Shown: in pieces, positions 21,835 through 33,666 of the stretch
How the letters are laid out: the number at the start of each line of letters is the position of its first letter
Numbering within the stretch: the stretch's first letter is position 1
Source: Gautieria morchelliformis
Taxonomy: Eukaryota; Basidiomycota; Agaricomycetes; Gomphales; Gomphaceae
Direction of reading: 5' to 3'
Length of the DNA stretch: 64,000 nt
NCBI GenBank assembly: GCA_015179125.1
Contig: WHVA01000051.1
Span: 1-64,000 of the forward strand
Made by a program: the position numbers and the translations under genes
The notes under the pieces: generated by a model
Database searches by the model: none
Told to the model about the DNA's origin: nothing
Seen by the model: only the letters and a program-made list of their open reading frames with translations

Positions 21835-22448
21835 CAGACATTCCCAGGAGGACTATAGACACGGAGGTCGATGGGGATTACCACATCCTCATGGCAGGTC
21901 TGCAAGACAGTATTATAATGACAGTAGTAAGTAAGGAGACACCGTCTTACGACGGCCCCCAGTAAGACATAAGTTGGCAGGTAGATTGATGGTAGACATA
22001 TGTATAGTACAAAAACTATGGCCTGGACTGTGAACTTATACTCCAGAAATCACGTGATCATGTCCCATATCATGCACCAACCCAGAACACCCAAAACACG
22101 GATCACATTTGTAAGTATGTTTCAGATAGGCACATCCATTCTACAACCATGAACCTTGGTTGGATTTGTAATGACTTAAATTCTAATGACATGTCTCATC
22201 TGTAAACATTTCCAATGACGACACAACATGAGACAACCGAAAGACAGCGACTTTGCGTCAACTAAACAATATAAATACTTATCCAGAACCCCTACTACCA
22301 CTCAATCAGTTTCACATCAACCACTCACATACCCGGGCGCACAACTAAAGCAACAGAGAAAAGGGGCAGGAGTAGAAATGTACGACAACTTAACTCCACA
22401 CGTGAGAACGGCTAACGTCTATTTCAGACCAGTCGCCCTGAAGTCTCA

Positions 22449-22679
22449 ATGGAGACCGCAGTGGACCAACTGATCGAAGTCTTCGAGACTACGAACCCTC
22501 CTTACCATCTTCGCGGCCTCTCTGCTAGAGACCGCACGTTGCCGTTGCTGAGAGACATTGAAATCCTGGAGTACGAAGTGACGACGCTTCCTGTGCCTGT
22601 GGAAGCTTTAACGCATATCGCCAATCATATCCAATGCATGAGAGGCCACTTACTGGAAATAGTCAACAATGATGGATGA
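22449..22679 (+). CDS. Small unrecognised ORF divergent from the OB-fold-like gene
   Basis: 76 codons with a regular amphipathic, Leu-rich composition (ALTHIANHIQCMRGHLLEIV at the end). A TATAAATA word lies at about 22270 and a possible short intron (GTGAGAAC...TTTCAG) lies just upstream of the ATG. It starts about 600 bases from the divergent gene at 21834. No family recognised. Confidence 0.35.
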   Translation: METAVDQLIEVFETTNPPYHLRGLSARDRTLPLLRDIEILEYEVTTLPVPVEALTHIANHIQCMRGHLLEIVNNDG

Positions 22680-22799
22680 AGGTAACGGTGATGGGTACAC
22701 AATAGTGAAAGCGAATTGAAGCAGGAGACGAAGCAGTTCACCATTCACCCAACTACGTGTATTAATAGCAGACTACATTGTTTTTTGCCTCCCTACTCG

Positions 22800-23240
22800 T
22801 CGAACGATGCATAACCAAGACGATCACCTCTGCAGCGTAGGGTAAGTATAGGACGGTGTGTGAGAGAGAGAACACACCCCACGCATATGGGTGCCAGCGC
22901 TGGAAAACCTGCCTGGCGATAATACGGAGGCAAGTGTGGACGTGCTCACGGGGGACTGTAGGGGCAGACATGCGTGAGCGGGTGCGCTGGGTGTGTACCT
23001 CTCCGGATATGCGGTGTGCAGCCTCGACGTTCCCCTCGACCATCCAGTCCACGACGAGCGGCCCCAGGGTGAGGGCCAAATCGAGGACGGACGTACATGC
23101 GGTGGAGGTCGGCGAGGGTGTGGGGGATGCGCAGCTGGGCAGAGATGGGAGCGCGCGGCTTGGTGCGGCGAGGAGGAGACGGGGCACGTTTGACGGGGGC
23201 GGAGGGTGACGTGGAGCGGGTGCGTGCATTGGAGGACATA
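22800..23240 (-). pseudogene. Unrecognised captured coding fragment
   Basis: GC-rich minus-strand segment starting at an ATG at 23239 (MSSNARTRSTSPSAPVKRAP). A frame change near 23100 leads into LDLALTLGPLVVDWMVEGNVE. The composition and broken frame resemble the other captured fragments. It lies 3' of the HAMP-TPR chimera on the same strand. Family unknown. Confidence 0.35.
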
Positions 23241-23457
23241 ATAGAATGTCAAAGGATGAAAGGAGCGGAGATAAAAGCCCGGGTACTGCATCCAGGGATG
23301 GATGCATAGAGAAGAGAAGCGATGGGGACTGTATTGGCTGCATCACGCGGCCACGTTGCGAAACAGAGTAGCTGCGTTGCAGTAGCGAGTGTGCTGCCGA
23401 GGAATATCATGATCACAGCCCCCACGCAACTGATGAACATGACATGCGCAATTGCGA

Positions 23458-23720
23458 TGTGGTTGAGGGAGGAGGATCGTTCAGGATGCAGTGCAGGTCG
23501 CAGCTGGAGAGCTTCTCGATCCAATGAAATCGCCTCCTCCAGGTCTTCGCGTGGACCGTACTTCATGCCACCCTTTAAGACATTCCAAACATTAGGGTCT
23601 CCCTTAGACACACCGCAGCAAACCGTACGCACCTAGTAACCTCGTCCACAAATACACCCCAACTTTCGGTGATGCTGTTCACAGTTTCGTAGGTGTTATA
23701 ATTCAGCTTTCATGCACATG
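23458..23720 (-). pseudogene. HAMP-kinase exon joined to a TPR-protein fragment
   Basis: On the minus strand an exon ETVNSITESWGVFVDEVTR and the following intron (GTGCGTAC...TTAAAG) match the HAMP fragment at 13.97-14.12 kb closely. The next exon begins GG, as there, but then reads GPREDLEEAISLDREALQLR and PALHPERSSSLNHIA, which is one unit of the TPR repeats found in large basidiomycete TPR proteins. The switch point is at about 23575. Both a HAMP part and a TPR part are far from complete, so this is a captured chimera rather than a gene. Confidence 0.7.
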
Positions 23721-23950
23721 TCGTGTGTTGACGGATAGTCTAGAATCTGTTAGATAGTCGTGTTCTTCGTGTTCACCGTTCTTCAAGTCGTGCTGTGCGT
23801 GTTGACATGTCCCGTTGTATGCGGTCATTGCCGTTTATTGGTAACGTTCGTGCTCTGCCCAGTCCCCGTCAGCTACCCTCGCCCTCGCCCTGGCCAGACT
23901 CACCTGGCTGGTCGTGGAAGCCTCACAGGTCAAGGAGTGCTTAGCAGCAG

Positions 23951-24508
23951 CTAAAACTGTAAGAAAACAGGTTGTTCGATATATTCAGGTGAGCGTTTTC
24001 CCCAGCATATTGTCGTGCTGAGATTTATCGCATTCCTTACCTTGTAGAAGATGAAGAGCTTATTGGAACTCTTCTCAAGTCCAATGAGCGCATCATTCAA
24101 GCGTTGAGTAGTGTACTCTTGGGAAAGAGGAGGGGCACAGGAGGCTGATGAAAGAGGAGGGCGGGTAGGCGCAGACAGGGGAAGGGCACCAGAAGCAAAA
24201 ATTATGTCATCCCAAAGGATGAAAAAGGTGGTCGACCTCCCGCCGTCCTCCCACGATTTGCACCAAGCCTTTTTCACTACCTCTGAACCGTCCCGATGCA
24301 GCCAAGTCAAATAGTCGCGGTCTGCTACATGGCGGCTGTGTATCATGCGCAGCCTCTCTGTAGCACACCGTGTCTGTTCGACTTGGCTGTGTTGGGCCGG
24401 TTCTGAGACGGAGGCTCTAAAATGGGAGGAGCCGTTATGTTCGTACAGAAGATACCCATGTTCACTCTGATGGGTCGACTTGCAGGTAGTTGTTACACGA
24501 CGATACAA
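23951..24508 (-). CDS. Unrecognised ORF, 185 codons
   Basis: Open minus-strand frame with a protein-like middle (WLHRDGSEVVKKAWCKSW, then FFILWDDIIFASG, then LNDALIGLEKSSNKLFIFYK). A good intron (GTAAGG...TTACAG, about 24040-23961) follows FIFYK, so the last 30 codons of the open frame are probably intronic. It may be another captured piece. Family unknown. Confidence 0.35.
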   Translation of the reverse strand: MYRRVTTTCKSTHQSEHGYLLYEHNGSSHFRASVSEPAQHSQVEQTRCATERLRMIHSRHVADRDYLTWLHRDGSEVVKKAWCKSWEDGGRSTTFFILWDDIIFASGALPLSAPTRPPLSSASCAPPLSQEYTTQRLNDALIGLEKSSNKLFIFYKVRNAINLSTTICWGKRSPEYIEQPVFLQF

Positions 24509-24753
24509 TAGTGGCGCTGAAAAAAAAAAATATAAACTTGATCATGACAGCGGATGTCTATGCTTCTATGCTTGCCCTCCGCCCTCGCTTTCTGTTTTTG
24601 TCTTGTGGATTTTATGTCTGACCTGGACCGAGGACTCATATAAACCGTTCTCCTAATGATTATTTATTCTCTCTTATTTTTCGTATACTGGGCGACACAT
24701 ATGTCTAGATCCAGTGCACCAGTTCGTAAGGACAACCCCTGCACATTCTGACA

Positions 24754-24987
24754 TTGGTCTTCAAAGATCTCCACTGTTGTATTATTCGGTGGCTTCCACT
24801 CACAAAGCTCACATTTGAAGCTGTCGATTCAAAAGTCTTCCAATGGTACATCCAGAATCACGGGGTCGACGTGAACCGATTTATCGACCACTCCCAAGCG
24901 ATGCAGCTTGCGTGTCTTGGAGCTGAAATTTGTGCAAATGAACGAAACATTTTAACTTCCTGGACTGAAAGGGTAAATGAGCGTTGA
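24754..24987 (+). other. Short unrecognised ORF
   Basis: 78 codons, protein-like (LTFEAVDSKVFQWYIQNHG). A CATATAAACC box and an alternative ATG with a stop after 16 codons lie just upstream near 24640-24745. Likely a gene relic. No family recognised. Confidence 0.3.
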
Positions 24988-26463
24988 GCAGCATGAATTA
25001 TGGCGAGGTATACCACGCTAGCAGCAGCGTTAAGTGGTCGCTGAAAGCAAAAATATAAACACTACTCACTACGTCTGACCTGAAATAAATCGACACAATT
25101 TAGAGTTAGCTACCTCTTCCTGCTCGCGCTGCACGGATTTGGGTCTACGTGAACGAGACCCTCTTGTGAACTGACCGCAATTAAAGTCCCTGACTGAGAA
25201 TAAATCTGTACTAAAGAAGGGAGTGCATTAAACGGGGGGAGATAACTGGGGAATGGTTATGAACCCACTCGCACAAATGCAACCGCCCCCTTACCATAGA
25301 CACTGACTGGCGATGTCATCTGTACGTGAAAGCTGCGAGAGGCGAAAGGAGAAACACAAAGAAGATACCACAATGAGTAGCCACTCAGAGCAGTCAACAT
25401 CCTTGCTATATTGGAAAATAGAGTGATCTAAAGAGCTTGACATGGTTAGTCGACCGCTTACCTCCCTCTTCCTGGGTCACGTGAGAGAGAGACAAACGGT
25501 GAAGGCTGGTCATGAGTCAACGTTGGCAATAACGATGAACCAAGAGCTCGGCTAAAATGAAGAAGCTACAGTGAGACAAATGGTGACGATGCACGGAAAG
25601 GTTTCACAGCAAAAATGATGAAGCGACAGCGAGACAAATGGACCTGTAGCTCAAAAAGGTTTAATGACAAAAAAGAAGAACAAAGAGTGAGCCGATGCTC
25701 CCAAAAAAACAGAGAAAGCCGAGACAAACAGGGGCAAAGGAGCACAAACTTTCACATGTTGTATGCTTAATAGAAGAGTAATAGATACTGTGGAGTGAAC
25801 TGGGTTGTGATTTCACTACTGGTTTATGGTACAAGAAGCTAGGTATTTATCAGTTGCTGGTAGCACTTGGCGGTCAAGAAGATTGTGGGATAGTACTAAG
25901 AGAAAGGTGGAATGGGGGGAGCGGCGCATAGTCGTCGATAGGGGTGTCAACGTGCGTTGTACAAGTATGGAGTGTAAAATAGGATAAGGGAACGGTCTTT
26001 TGGAGGTGGATAGGGGACGTGGTCTGGCTATGGGCAGGGTCGGCTCGATGTGTCGCGTCCCTTGATTGGGTCACGTGATTATGGGGTGCGCGCCATCTGG
26101 GTTGGGCTCAGCGCTCTTGGAAAGGGTTTCTGGGGTGTTCTAGACTACGGTAACATGCATTGTGTGTTCCTGTGATGTCGGAACAGTCGGGGACTGGAAT
26201 TGGGTTGGGTTGAGTGGGCATGTGATGGTCCGGCGATCTCGGGCACGAGTCGTCATAGTGTATATGCGTTAGGGGGGATATCGACGTGTTGGTTCTGATG
26301 TGGGTTTGTGTTGTTATGATTAATGTGTCGATGTCATATTTCCTCGATACTTCAACAGGGCGGGGGGCAGAGACGGGGCTTGGCGCATGCTCAAAGGTGG
26401 GCACGCCTGCGACGACACCGATATGTTGGCAGTAAGGCAGAAGACACCAGGAACAGCACCCCT
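24988..26463. other. No gene recognised
   Basis: A 16-base word GTATGCTTAATAGAAG at 25761-25776 also occurs at 15228-15243 beside the Helitron 3' hairpin. Otherwise no coding family, RNA gene or repeat is identified. Confidence 0.4.
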
Positions 26464-27395
26464 GACACTGCAGGCATATAAAAGTTTTCTTGTCTGAAAA
26501 ACTGTTGAAAAAACTGTAAAAATTTTCCAAAATTTTTTAGTGTTTTTTATGTAAAAAAAACTATAATAAAATTTTTGGTTTTTATTAGAATTTGTTGAGC
26601 AAGAAAATTGTAAAAAAATTCAAAGTTTTTTTCAGGGTTTTTTATGTGTTTCTTTGTGTTTTCACAAAGGAACTTATAAAAAGACATAGGAGGGTGATCA
26701 TATCTTTCTAGGATGTGTATGTATTTTCATTCTACTTTTAACTCATAATATAAAGAAAAGCTCATAATTGGGATATGAATAGAAAGTATATTTTACATTT
26801 TATAAAACAGAAATAAATAATTCTTCTTTTGTCCCTCCCCGAACGGTGGCTCCGCCGACAAGAAATCCATATATTTGGGTTTCTACCAACTTTTAATATA
26901 ATCCATATTGGTGTTACTATATAATTAGTACTATACCCTGCCATGCATATCATATTATATATACATATATTCTATGTTGTATATCCTCCTTTTATCTATT
27001 CTAAGTGTCTATCAATCTTCAGTCTCTTACTATAATATTCTAATGTATCTTTTCAACTGAGATGAACATACTCATACAGAAGTTTTATATGCATTAGTGT
27101 TGCTCTATAAATCTGATATAATAATATTATTATATATTAGAAATAGTAGTTTTGAAATATATACTATGTAGGTTCTTATCTCGTAGTACATAGACTTTAT
27201 GAATAACCTCCATACAAAACCCTGCAAAAAACTTTAAACTTTTTTACAATTTTCTTGCTCACCAAATTCTTACAAAAACACAAAATTTTGTTAAAGTTTT
27301 TCTACATTAAAAACACTAAAAAAATTTGGAATATCTTTACAGTTTTTTTGAACAGTTTTTCAGACCAGAAAATTTTTATATGCCTCCAGTGTTGG
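26464..27395. mobile_element. AT-rich non-autonomous element with ~180-base terminal inverted repeats
   Basis: The left end (26464-26643) and the reverse complement of the right end (27395-27216) align along almost their whole length. Both begin with ACACTG(C/G)AGGCATATAAAA, and they share GTCTGAAAAACTGTT and GAGCAAGAAAATTGTAAAAAA. The interior is very AT-rich with no transposase. CCCCT flanks both ends (26459-26463 and 27396-27400) and could be a target duplication, but the outermost two or three bases of the repeats differ, so the exact termini are unsure. The superfamily is not assigned. Confidence 0.75.
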
Positions 27396-27904
27396 CCCCT
27401 TGTTTGACCAATGCTGTGTCATGTGTCATGGGACCCCCTGGACTGGACATGCATCATCAGAACCGAGGTCCAAGCGCTGAGAAAGCTGACAAATCATGTC
27501 ACGTGATACGCCAAATGTCGAGTTTTCAAAATACTAAGTGTCCAAAATGGTTCCAAAGGATGAAAGGACGAAATAAAGCATTTGGTAAAAGACTTTTTTT
27601 TTCTCAGCATGTACTTCAAGGGAATATAACTCAGCTATCATGCATTATTTGGCTAAATCCTTTCCTACAGGTTCAAGCTAGATATATTTAGAAAACCTCT
27701 TAGGACTTATATATGCCAAAATATGATGTGGGTGGGTGGAATTGAGAATGTCAAGAGGCAGCTGGTAGCTTACATAAGGGGTGCTGGTTCCTGGTGTCTT
27801 CTACCTTAGATGATAGTAAAGGATAAAGAGGATGATAGGCCTCAGACAAATATACAGCATCTAGCTACTGTAACTAAGTGGATTCGGTGGGGCTTCAAAT
27901 AGGG
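27396..27904. other. No gene recognised
   Basis: Segment between the inverted-repeat element and the LINE 3' end. No coding or RNA feature seen. Confidence 0.4.
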
Positions 27905-28401
27905 AACCTTTTTTTTCATTTTTTTTTTTTTTTCCATCATTTTATTCGACCTCAGGCCAGGCCCATGGTGGTCGCTACACAAATTGTACTTAAAACAGGT
28001 GGGCCTTTCCCCTCTCTCCCTGGGACTCCCATACCCTCTGCATCCCCGAGCGAGCAGATGCACCGACGACGAGCCCTTCGCCCCCCGCCGGCTCGGCTCC
28101 TGGAGCCATTTACTGCTCCACTCTTGGCGGGGTAAGTACTCTCTCTCTCCGTTTGGGTGTTCACCAGCGTGGTGGGTCAGGCTGCATAAGTGCTCGGCCA
28201 CCAGAGCAGTCTAGCACAATGAGAGTGAGTGCCGCAGTCGAAGATATAAAGGTCCAGTGGTCTTCATGGTCTTGCTGCATCGAGTCGATACTCACCGTTG
28301 CACGAGCTGGAGGGGGATTGGCATGATGTAGTAAATTAAGATATTGTGGGGCATGTTGTGTTTGTGTACTTGGTGGGGCGAGTGAAGTGGCCTCGTGCAC
28401 C

Positions 28402-31400
28402 TCAGCCACGTGTCCTTCGCATATGTCCATCACACGTCCCTGTCTGGCAGAGTGAACTGTTGTTTGAGCTAAGAGGGAGGGGGGACACATCACCGAAGGT
28501 GCCTTTCAGGTGTTCTGTAACGGCCACGAACCTCAGCAGTGCTAGCATGGAGTCTGGCTTCCCCAGCAGTTCTCTAATGGATGCAGCTTTTCGCCCCAGT
28601 TTCCTCCTTAAACCGTGTCTCGCATGCTTATGCGCCTGGCACTCGAAGAGGTAGTGGTGGGTGGACTCGTCGGCCCTGGAGCAGGCCGGGCACAGCGGGG
28701 AGGGTGCGCGCTTGATCCTATAAAGGTGCCTGTTGAGTGGTGCATGTCCCATCCTCAGCTGCACTCTGCGCCCTCGTGAGGATCACTGTGTCACTGATGT
28801 AGGTCCGTGATGGCAGCCTGTTGTCAATTTTGCGGAGCCGTGCGTATCGAGGGGACTGCTGCCATTGCGTCCTCCAGCTCCTTCTCATCTCCACCCTGAA
28901 TACTTGCCGTGCAGCAGACAGGCTGTGCGGTAGCTGGTCAGCTTCTAGAAGGGGCGGGAGGTCACTCATCTGGCTGCTATCTCCCGCTGCTGCCTTTGTA
29001 GCCTCGCCATCTGCTTCTTCATTGCCCCTGACCTCGTCATGGCCCGAGATCCAGGATATCATCAGGTTTACCTGCCGCCTCCGGGACGGCACCGCTACCC
29101 TGCAGGCAAGGTCGTGGATGTCTCCTACAATGTACTGCACTGGCCTCGGCCTGAGGTGTGTGATGGCCTGTATGACCCCCTGGTTGTTGAGGAGGACAGC
29201 CGCCCTCTTGATTTGTTTCTCACACTGCAATAGTTCCAGCCCCAGGACGACTCCGATCGCTTCTGCTTCATACGTGGTATGCTCGTCCAGTGTCCCCTGA
29301 TGGTATCTCAGGCCCGCTACCTTTCTCTCGCCCCTGTATAGCACCGCCGCCGCGCCAGCTCCACCTTCCATTCTGGAGCCGCCTGTGAACACCTTGGCGT
29401 CTGCTGTGTCGGCAGCCTCGTCTTCCTTGGACTCCTCCCTCGAGTCCGCTATGTTGGTTGAGTATGGCTGCAGCGTGTCGGGCGCATGTGTGTAAGGCAC
29501 GATTTCTTCATACCTGTCCGGCTCGAGGTTGAAGGTGTGGGCCAGCACGTGAAGAGGGGATGGATGCCTCTTTACCAGCCGGCGGGCACACGTGCATAAC
29601 GGTCGGTGGAGGGGGTGAGTTTTGGGGAGAGCCGCCATGGGGCTGATCACCTTGAAGCAGACTCCAAGGAGAAGCAGCTCTATGGGGAGCACGGTGGCAT
29701 GGACCTCGAGGACGTCACTGGCTGTCCTCCACATTGCCCCAGTGATGGCTAGGGTGGCCAGCCGCTGTACTGACGTCAGTCTATGTACCACTCCCACTGA
29801 CCCCAATGCCCTCTTCTTCCCCTCCTTCCTCTGGACCGGTGTGTACCATACATCTGCTGCATAGGTAAACTTAGGGATAGCGACCATGCAATATAGCTGC
29901 CTCGTGTATGTCGCTCGGACTCCTGTTGAGGGCTTAGTGAGTCTGCGAGCCAAAAGAGTCCACTTTACCGCCTTCGCTACAGCCTTCTCCCCTTGCACAT
30001 TCCATCTCAGCTCCTCGTCCAAGAACACCCCCAGGAATTTATGTTCCATTGAGGGCGGGATGGCCACACCCTCATACATGAAGTCCGGCCTCGGTTCGTG
30101 CATGGTTTTGCCTGGCCTAGTGGGGTCCGGGACTCTGTGGCGCGAGAAGCCTATCATCGCGAACTTTGATTTTTCGAACCTGGACTGGTGAGTTTGGGTC
30201 CACTCCTTTGCCCCCCCATCTTTGAGCAGCATTTCCCTGATGCTCTCGTGCGCCTCCTCATATGTGTCTCCCTCTACGTACAAGTTAGCATCGTCCACAT
30301 ATGCCACTGCAGCTTGTCCCTTCCCCATGGCTACCTCCACCAAGTCTGCGTTGTAGAAGAGGTAGAGAATCATGGACAGGGGGTCACCCTGTCCTATACC
30401 ATTGTCTATAGCCACCCAACCTGAAAGGAAGTCGTCGAACTTTAGTCTGGTGCACCTGCCGGCCAGCATTTGGTCGACGAATTGCACGTACTCCTCTGGA
30501 ATCCTCCGCTTCCTCATGTTGTGCAGCAGGCGGTCAGTGACGGCATTCGGGAATGCACCCTCAATGTCTAAAAAGAGCATTACGGCCACCTTCTTTCTTC
30601 TCCATGCCCCTTTTATCTTGTTGACTATCAGGTGCAGGGAGTCAGTTGTAGTCCTGCCGGGCCTCCCCCCAAGTGAGCAGCTGGCAGGAGATGGTACCGT
30701 TCTGCCAAGAACATCATGTCTTCTGCCACTATCGCAGTGAGGAGCTTCCCGATCGTGTTGAGGAGAGCTATGGGGTGGTATGATTTCGGTACGTCATAGG
30801 TTCCTTGCCTGGCTTCCGCAGCACAACGGTGATCCAGGATTTCCAACTGTCGTTGAACGTTTTTAGTGCGAACGTGGCCTGGAAGATGCAGAGGAGATAC
30901 TCAGCGAGTAGGTCATCCGTCTCCTTCAAGACCACATTGGGTATTCCGTCGTCGCCCGGGGCCTTCTGAGGCTTCAGCTTGCCCAGCTGGCGCCTGAGTT
31001 GTCCCTCGTGCAGCTGGAAACGGTGGTTGACTCGCTTTGGGTATTTCAAGGCTGGCGGCACCTGGGAATCAGATGGTTTGGGCGGGAAGAAAGCTGCGGC
31101 GAGGGCCTCACTCTTGGCCTCGTGGGTTTCAGCTGCGCGGGCGGTGCCGTCAGGGCCAGTCGTGTGCAGTGTGGGGATCCTCGATCTGCCGCCATCTGTG
31201 GCTGGGTTGGCCAGATATTTGTTCGCCGTCCAGAGCAGCCCGTCGTTGAGATCCTCTAGGTAATCTGCCCAGTGCTGTGCTTTGGCCCTACTGATAGCCC
31301 AGCTGTAGTTTTCGGTGATTTCCCTGTGCTCCTCGTGTGAGGGGTGGTCAGCAACTGCACGGTGGATGTAGGACAAGTGGTTCAGCCTGTTTTTTGCTTT

Positions 31401-32408
31401 TTTCAACTCCATGAGCTCCCTACTCCACCACCTGCGAGAGTGCGGCACTGGCCTCGATAGCGGGACCACTTCGTCGATAGTATCCTGCATGGCAACTGTC
31501 AGTGCACTGACCATCTCGTTGTACTCATCTAAGGTCCTTAGCTCCCTTGCCTCCGGCACATCCTCCAGTTTTTCCGCCAGCTGGTCTCTGAATTGGTCCC
31601 AGTCCACCATTCTGAAGTTGCGGAACGGCTCCGGCCTCTTGACCTCCACATCAATATCTAGAGTGGTGAGTATGGGGACGTGGTCTGTACCCGGCCCCCT
31701 CCTGTCTGGGACTGTGTCGCATGTAACTATGGACTCAGCGATGTTGTCCATGCAGAAGACGTTATCAACCCTCATCCAGTTCTTGGTGGACATTGGCTGC
31801 AGGTTAAGAAGACGCTTGGGCAAGGTCATTACCATGTTGTAGTCTGCCAGGAGTGAGATCAGCTCCTCTGCAGCCCTGGTCGCCTCCGCCGTGAACAGAT
31901 GGTGGTTGCGCTCCTCATCCCACATAGGGTGGTGCCGGTTGAAGTCGCCGCACCACATCATCGAGTCCGTTTCATGCTGAATGATGTTGTGCCGTTCGGA
32001 GCCAATGTATTCATCCAGGGCTCGCAGAGTTGCAGAGTGTTCACAATCGTTGTAGACATTGAATACCGTGATCTTGCCCCTTGGGTGCCTCAGCTGTACC
32101 ACAGTCACATCATTCGTTCCTCGTATTGATATCTGTGACCAGGTGTTAGTGTCTAGTGCGGCGTTTACCAAGATTACAGAGCGCTTCATAGCTGTGTCAG
32201 TTAAATGGGAAGTAGGATATAGCACGTGCCAATGGTGATTTGCTTTGGTGTTGCCTAGCGCGTCGATGTATGGTTCCTGCAGAAGTATGAGATCCCAGTC
32301 CTTGTGGGCTGTCGAATTGATGAGATCATATTGAGCTTTGTCGGATTTGTTTAGGTTTTGTTGGTATACTCTCAGTCTCGCTGGTGTCGGTTCTATTGTA
32401 TAAGGCAT
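28402..32408 (-). pseudogene. LINE ORF2: endonuclease, reverse transcriptase, RNase H
   Basis: An APE-type endonuclease starts at 32408 (VYQQNLNKSD, LLQEPYID, WCGDFNRHH, GTDHVPI). The reverse transcriptase core follows with APGDDGIPN, FLDIEGAFPNAV and the catalytic AYVDDAN near 30300. RNase H is readable, but its first catalytic motif is FTGGSR rather than the usual TDGS, and LLNNQ stands where DNQ is expected. The C-terminal zinc-finger CPACSRADESTHHYLFEC comes last. Frame breaks near 30810, 30660 and 28740 separate the pieces, so no full protein can be made. Confidence 0.9.
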
Positions 32409-32653
32409 CAGTCACTACCTATAGGGGGTGGCCCTCGGTCTCCGTCTGTGTCGCCCCACCGGGCTATGGGACCCAGGCTCAGCCTGTTAGAGGAGGTGGC
32501 CGGGCTCTCGCGTGGCTGCAGGGCTGTGTGTCGCGGCTGTCTGTCTGCTATTTGGTCTGGTGTCCGCCATTCGTAGGGCAGCCTCGTCTGCCGGTGCCTT
32601 CCCTTATGGTGGGTGACCTTCTCCCAGCCTCCATTGTATTGTGGTGCAGGTGG

Positions 32654-33666
32654 CTATGTGGCCAGCGGCAGCAGGGCCAGCGTCTTGGGGGGCTGTGATA
32701 CGTGTGTCCACATCTCTTCTGTTGGGAAGTAGGGCATCAGGTTCTCAAGCAACCTGGTATCTAGTTCCGCGCACTTGCGCAGGAATGTGGGACACGACCT
32801 AGCCCAGCTGGGATGATCGTTGGACCTGCAGGAGATGCAACGCTGCTTGGTCTGATCGCAGGCAGAGGTCTTGTGCCGCTCGCCGCACGTTCCACAGGTA
32901 TCATGTCCCTGCATGCAGGTGTACGACATGTGATCCCACCCCTGGCATTTAAGGCATCGAGTCGGTTCTTTCTTGCATTTCTCCGCATATACCCTCTTTT
33001 GACACACGATGAGGGCGCCAGTGAGGACCTTGTTGGCGATCCCTGGCATGGTGAATGTGATGAGCGTGTGCCCGCAGGTCTGAGTGGCCGCTCTGTGCTG
33101 CTTAGGCTTGATCCATCTAGCCTTGTCAATGGCCCCCCGCGGGAGCCCATTGACTTCCTCTATGCCTCGTAGCTCGCCTTCCCTCTCTGGCTCAAAGTGA
33201 AGGGGAACGAACTGGAGAACGAGTGGGAATAACCTCACCTTCATTCTTGCATCCGGCGCCAGGGTCTCTGTGAACTGAATCCTGTGCTTGGCCTCGTTGA
33301 GCCACCTCGCCGCCTCCTCCATGTTGAGCTCGAAGATGACTCCCCCATTGGTGAGCCGCCTCACGTGACTATGGTCTTTCCCTCCCCTTCATCCATGTCC
33401 TCGACGATCTCATTTGCTCTGGAAGCCAGGCCAGCGTTATCCAGGTCTGCGAGCACGCGTTCTCCCGCATTTGCGGCATCCACTAACACCTGCCTCTGCT
33501 TGACACCCTCCCTCGCGCGGACTCTAGGATAGAGGGTGGGGGTGTTGACCTGTGTCTGCTGTGCCGCCATCGAGACTTTCATTATGGCATCCCTGTACGT
33601 GGTTGAGGTTTCGCTGAGTTGGGATGCTGAGCTGGCAACTGTGCTCGACACGGCCTGTATGGTTTG
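32654..33666 (-). pseudogene. LINE ORF1 (Gag-like) with three zinc knuckles
   Basis: The C-terminal part has three CCHC-like knuckles (CLKCQGWDHMSYTC, CGTCGERHKTSAC, CISCRSNDHPSWARSC) preceded by an RRM-like region (RRLTNGGVIFELN). The N-terminal part is in another frame; one base change near 33362 separates them. The start is lost where the copia LTR begins. ORF1 proteins of this type bind the element RNA. Confidence 0.85.

Larger units (their letters stand above)
27905..33666 (-). mobile_element. Tad1-like LINE retrotransposon, 5'-interrupted
   Basis: Minus-strand non-LTR element: ORF1 with CCHC knuckles, then ORF2 with endonuclease, reverse transcriptase and RNase H, then an untranslated region and an A-rich tail (seen as a T-run at 27908-27934). 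RNase H within ORF2 is characteristic of the Tad clade. At its 5' end the element is cut by the copia LTR starting at 33667. Several frameshifts show it is inactive. Confidence 0.9.

Noticed and set aside
25761-25776. Shared 16-base word with 15228-15243 as a Helitron end
   Set aside because: One such exact match is roughly expected by chance in 64 kb, and no hairpin accompanies it at 25.76 kb.
26455-27405. CCCCT as a firm target-site duplication
   Set aside because: The outermost bases of the two inverted repeats disagree, so the duplication cannot be fixed; kept only as a possibility.
27842-28201. 119-codon minus-strand frame
   Set aside because: It covers the LINE 3' untranslated region and its A-rich tail (encoding a lysine run).
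28821-33172. Several plus-strand frames of 80-159 codons
   Set aside because: Shadows of the minus-strand LINE ORFs.
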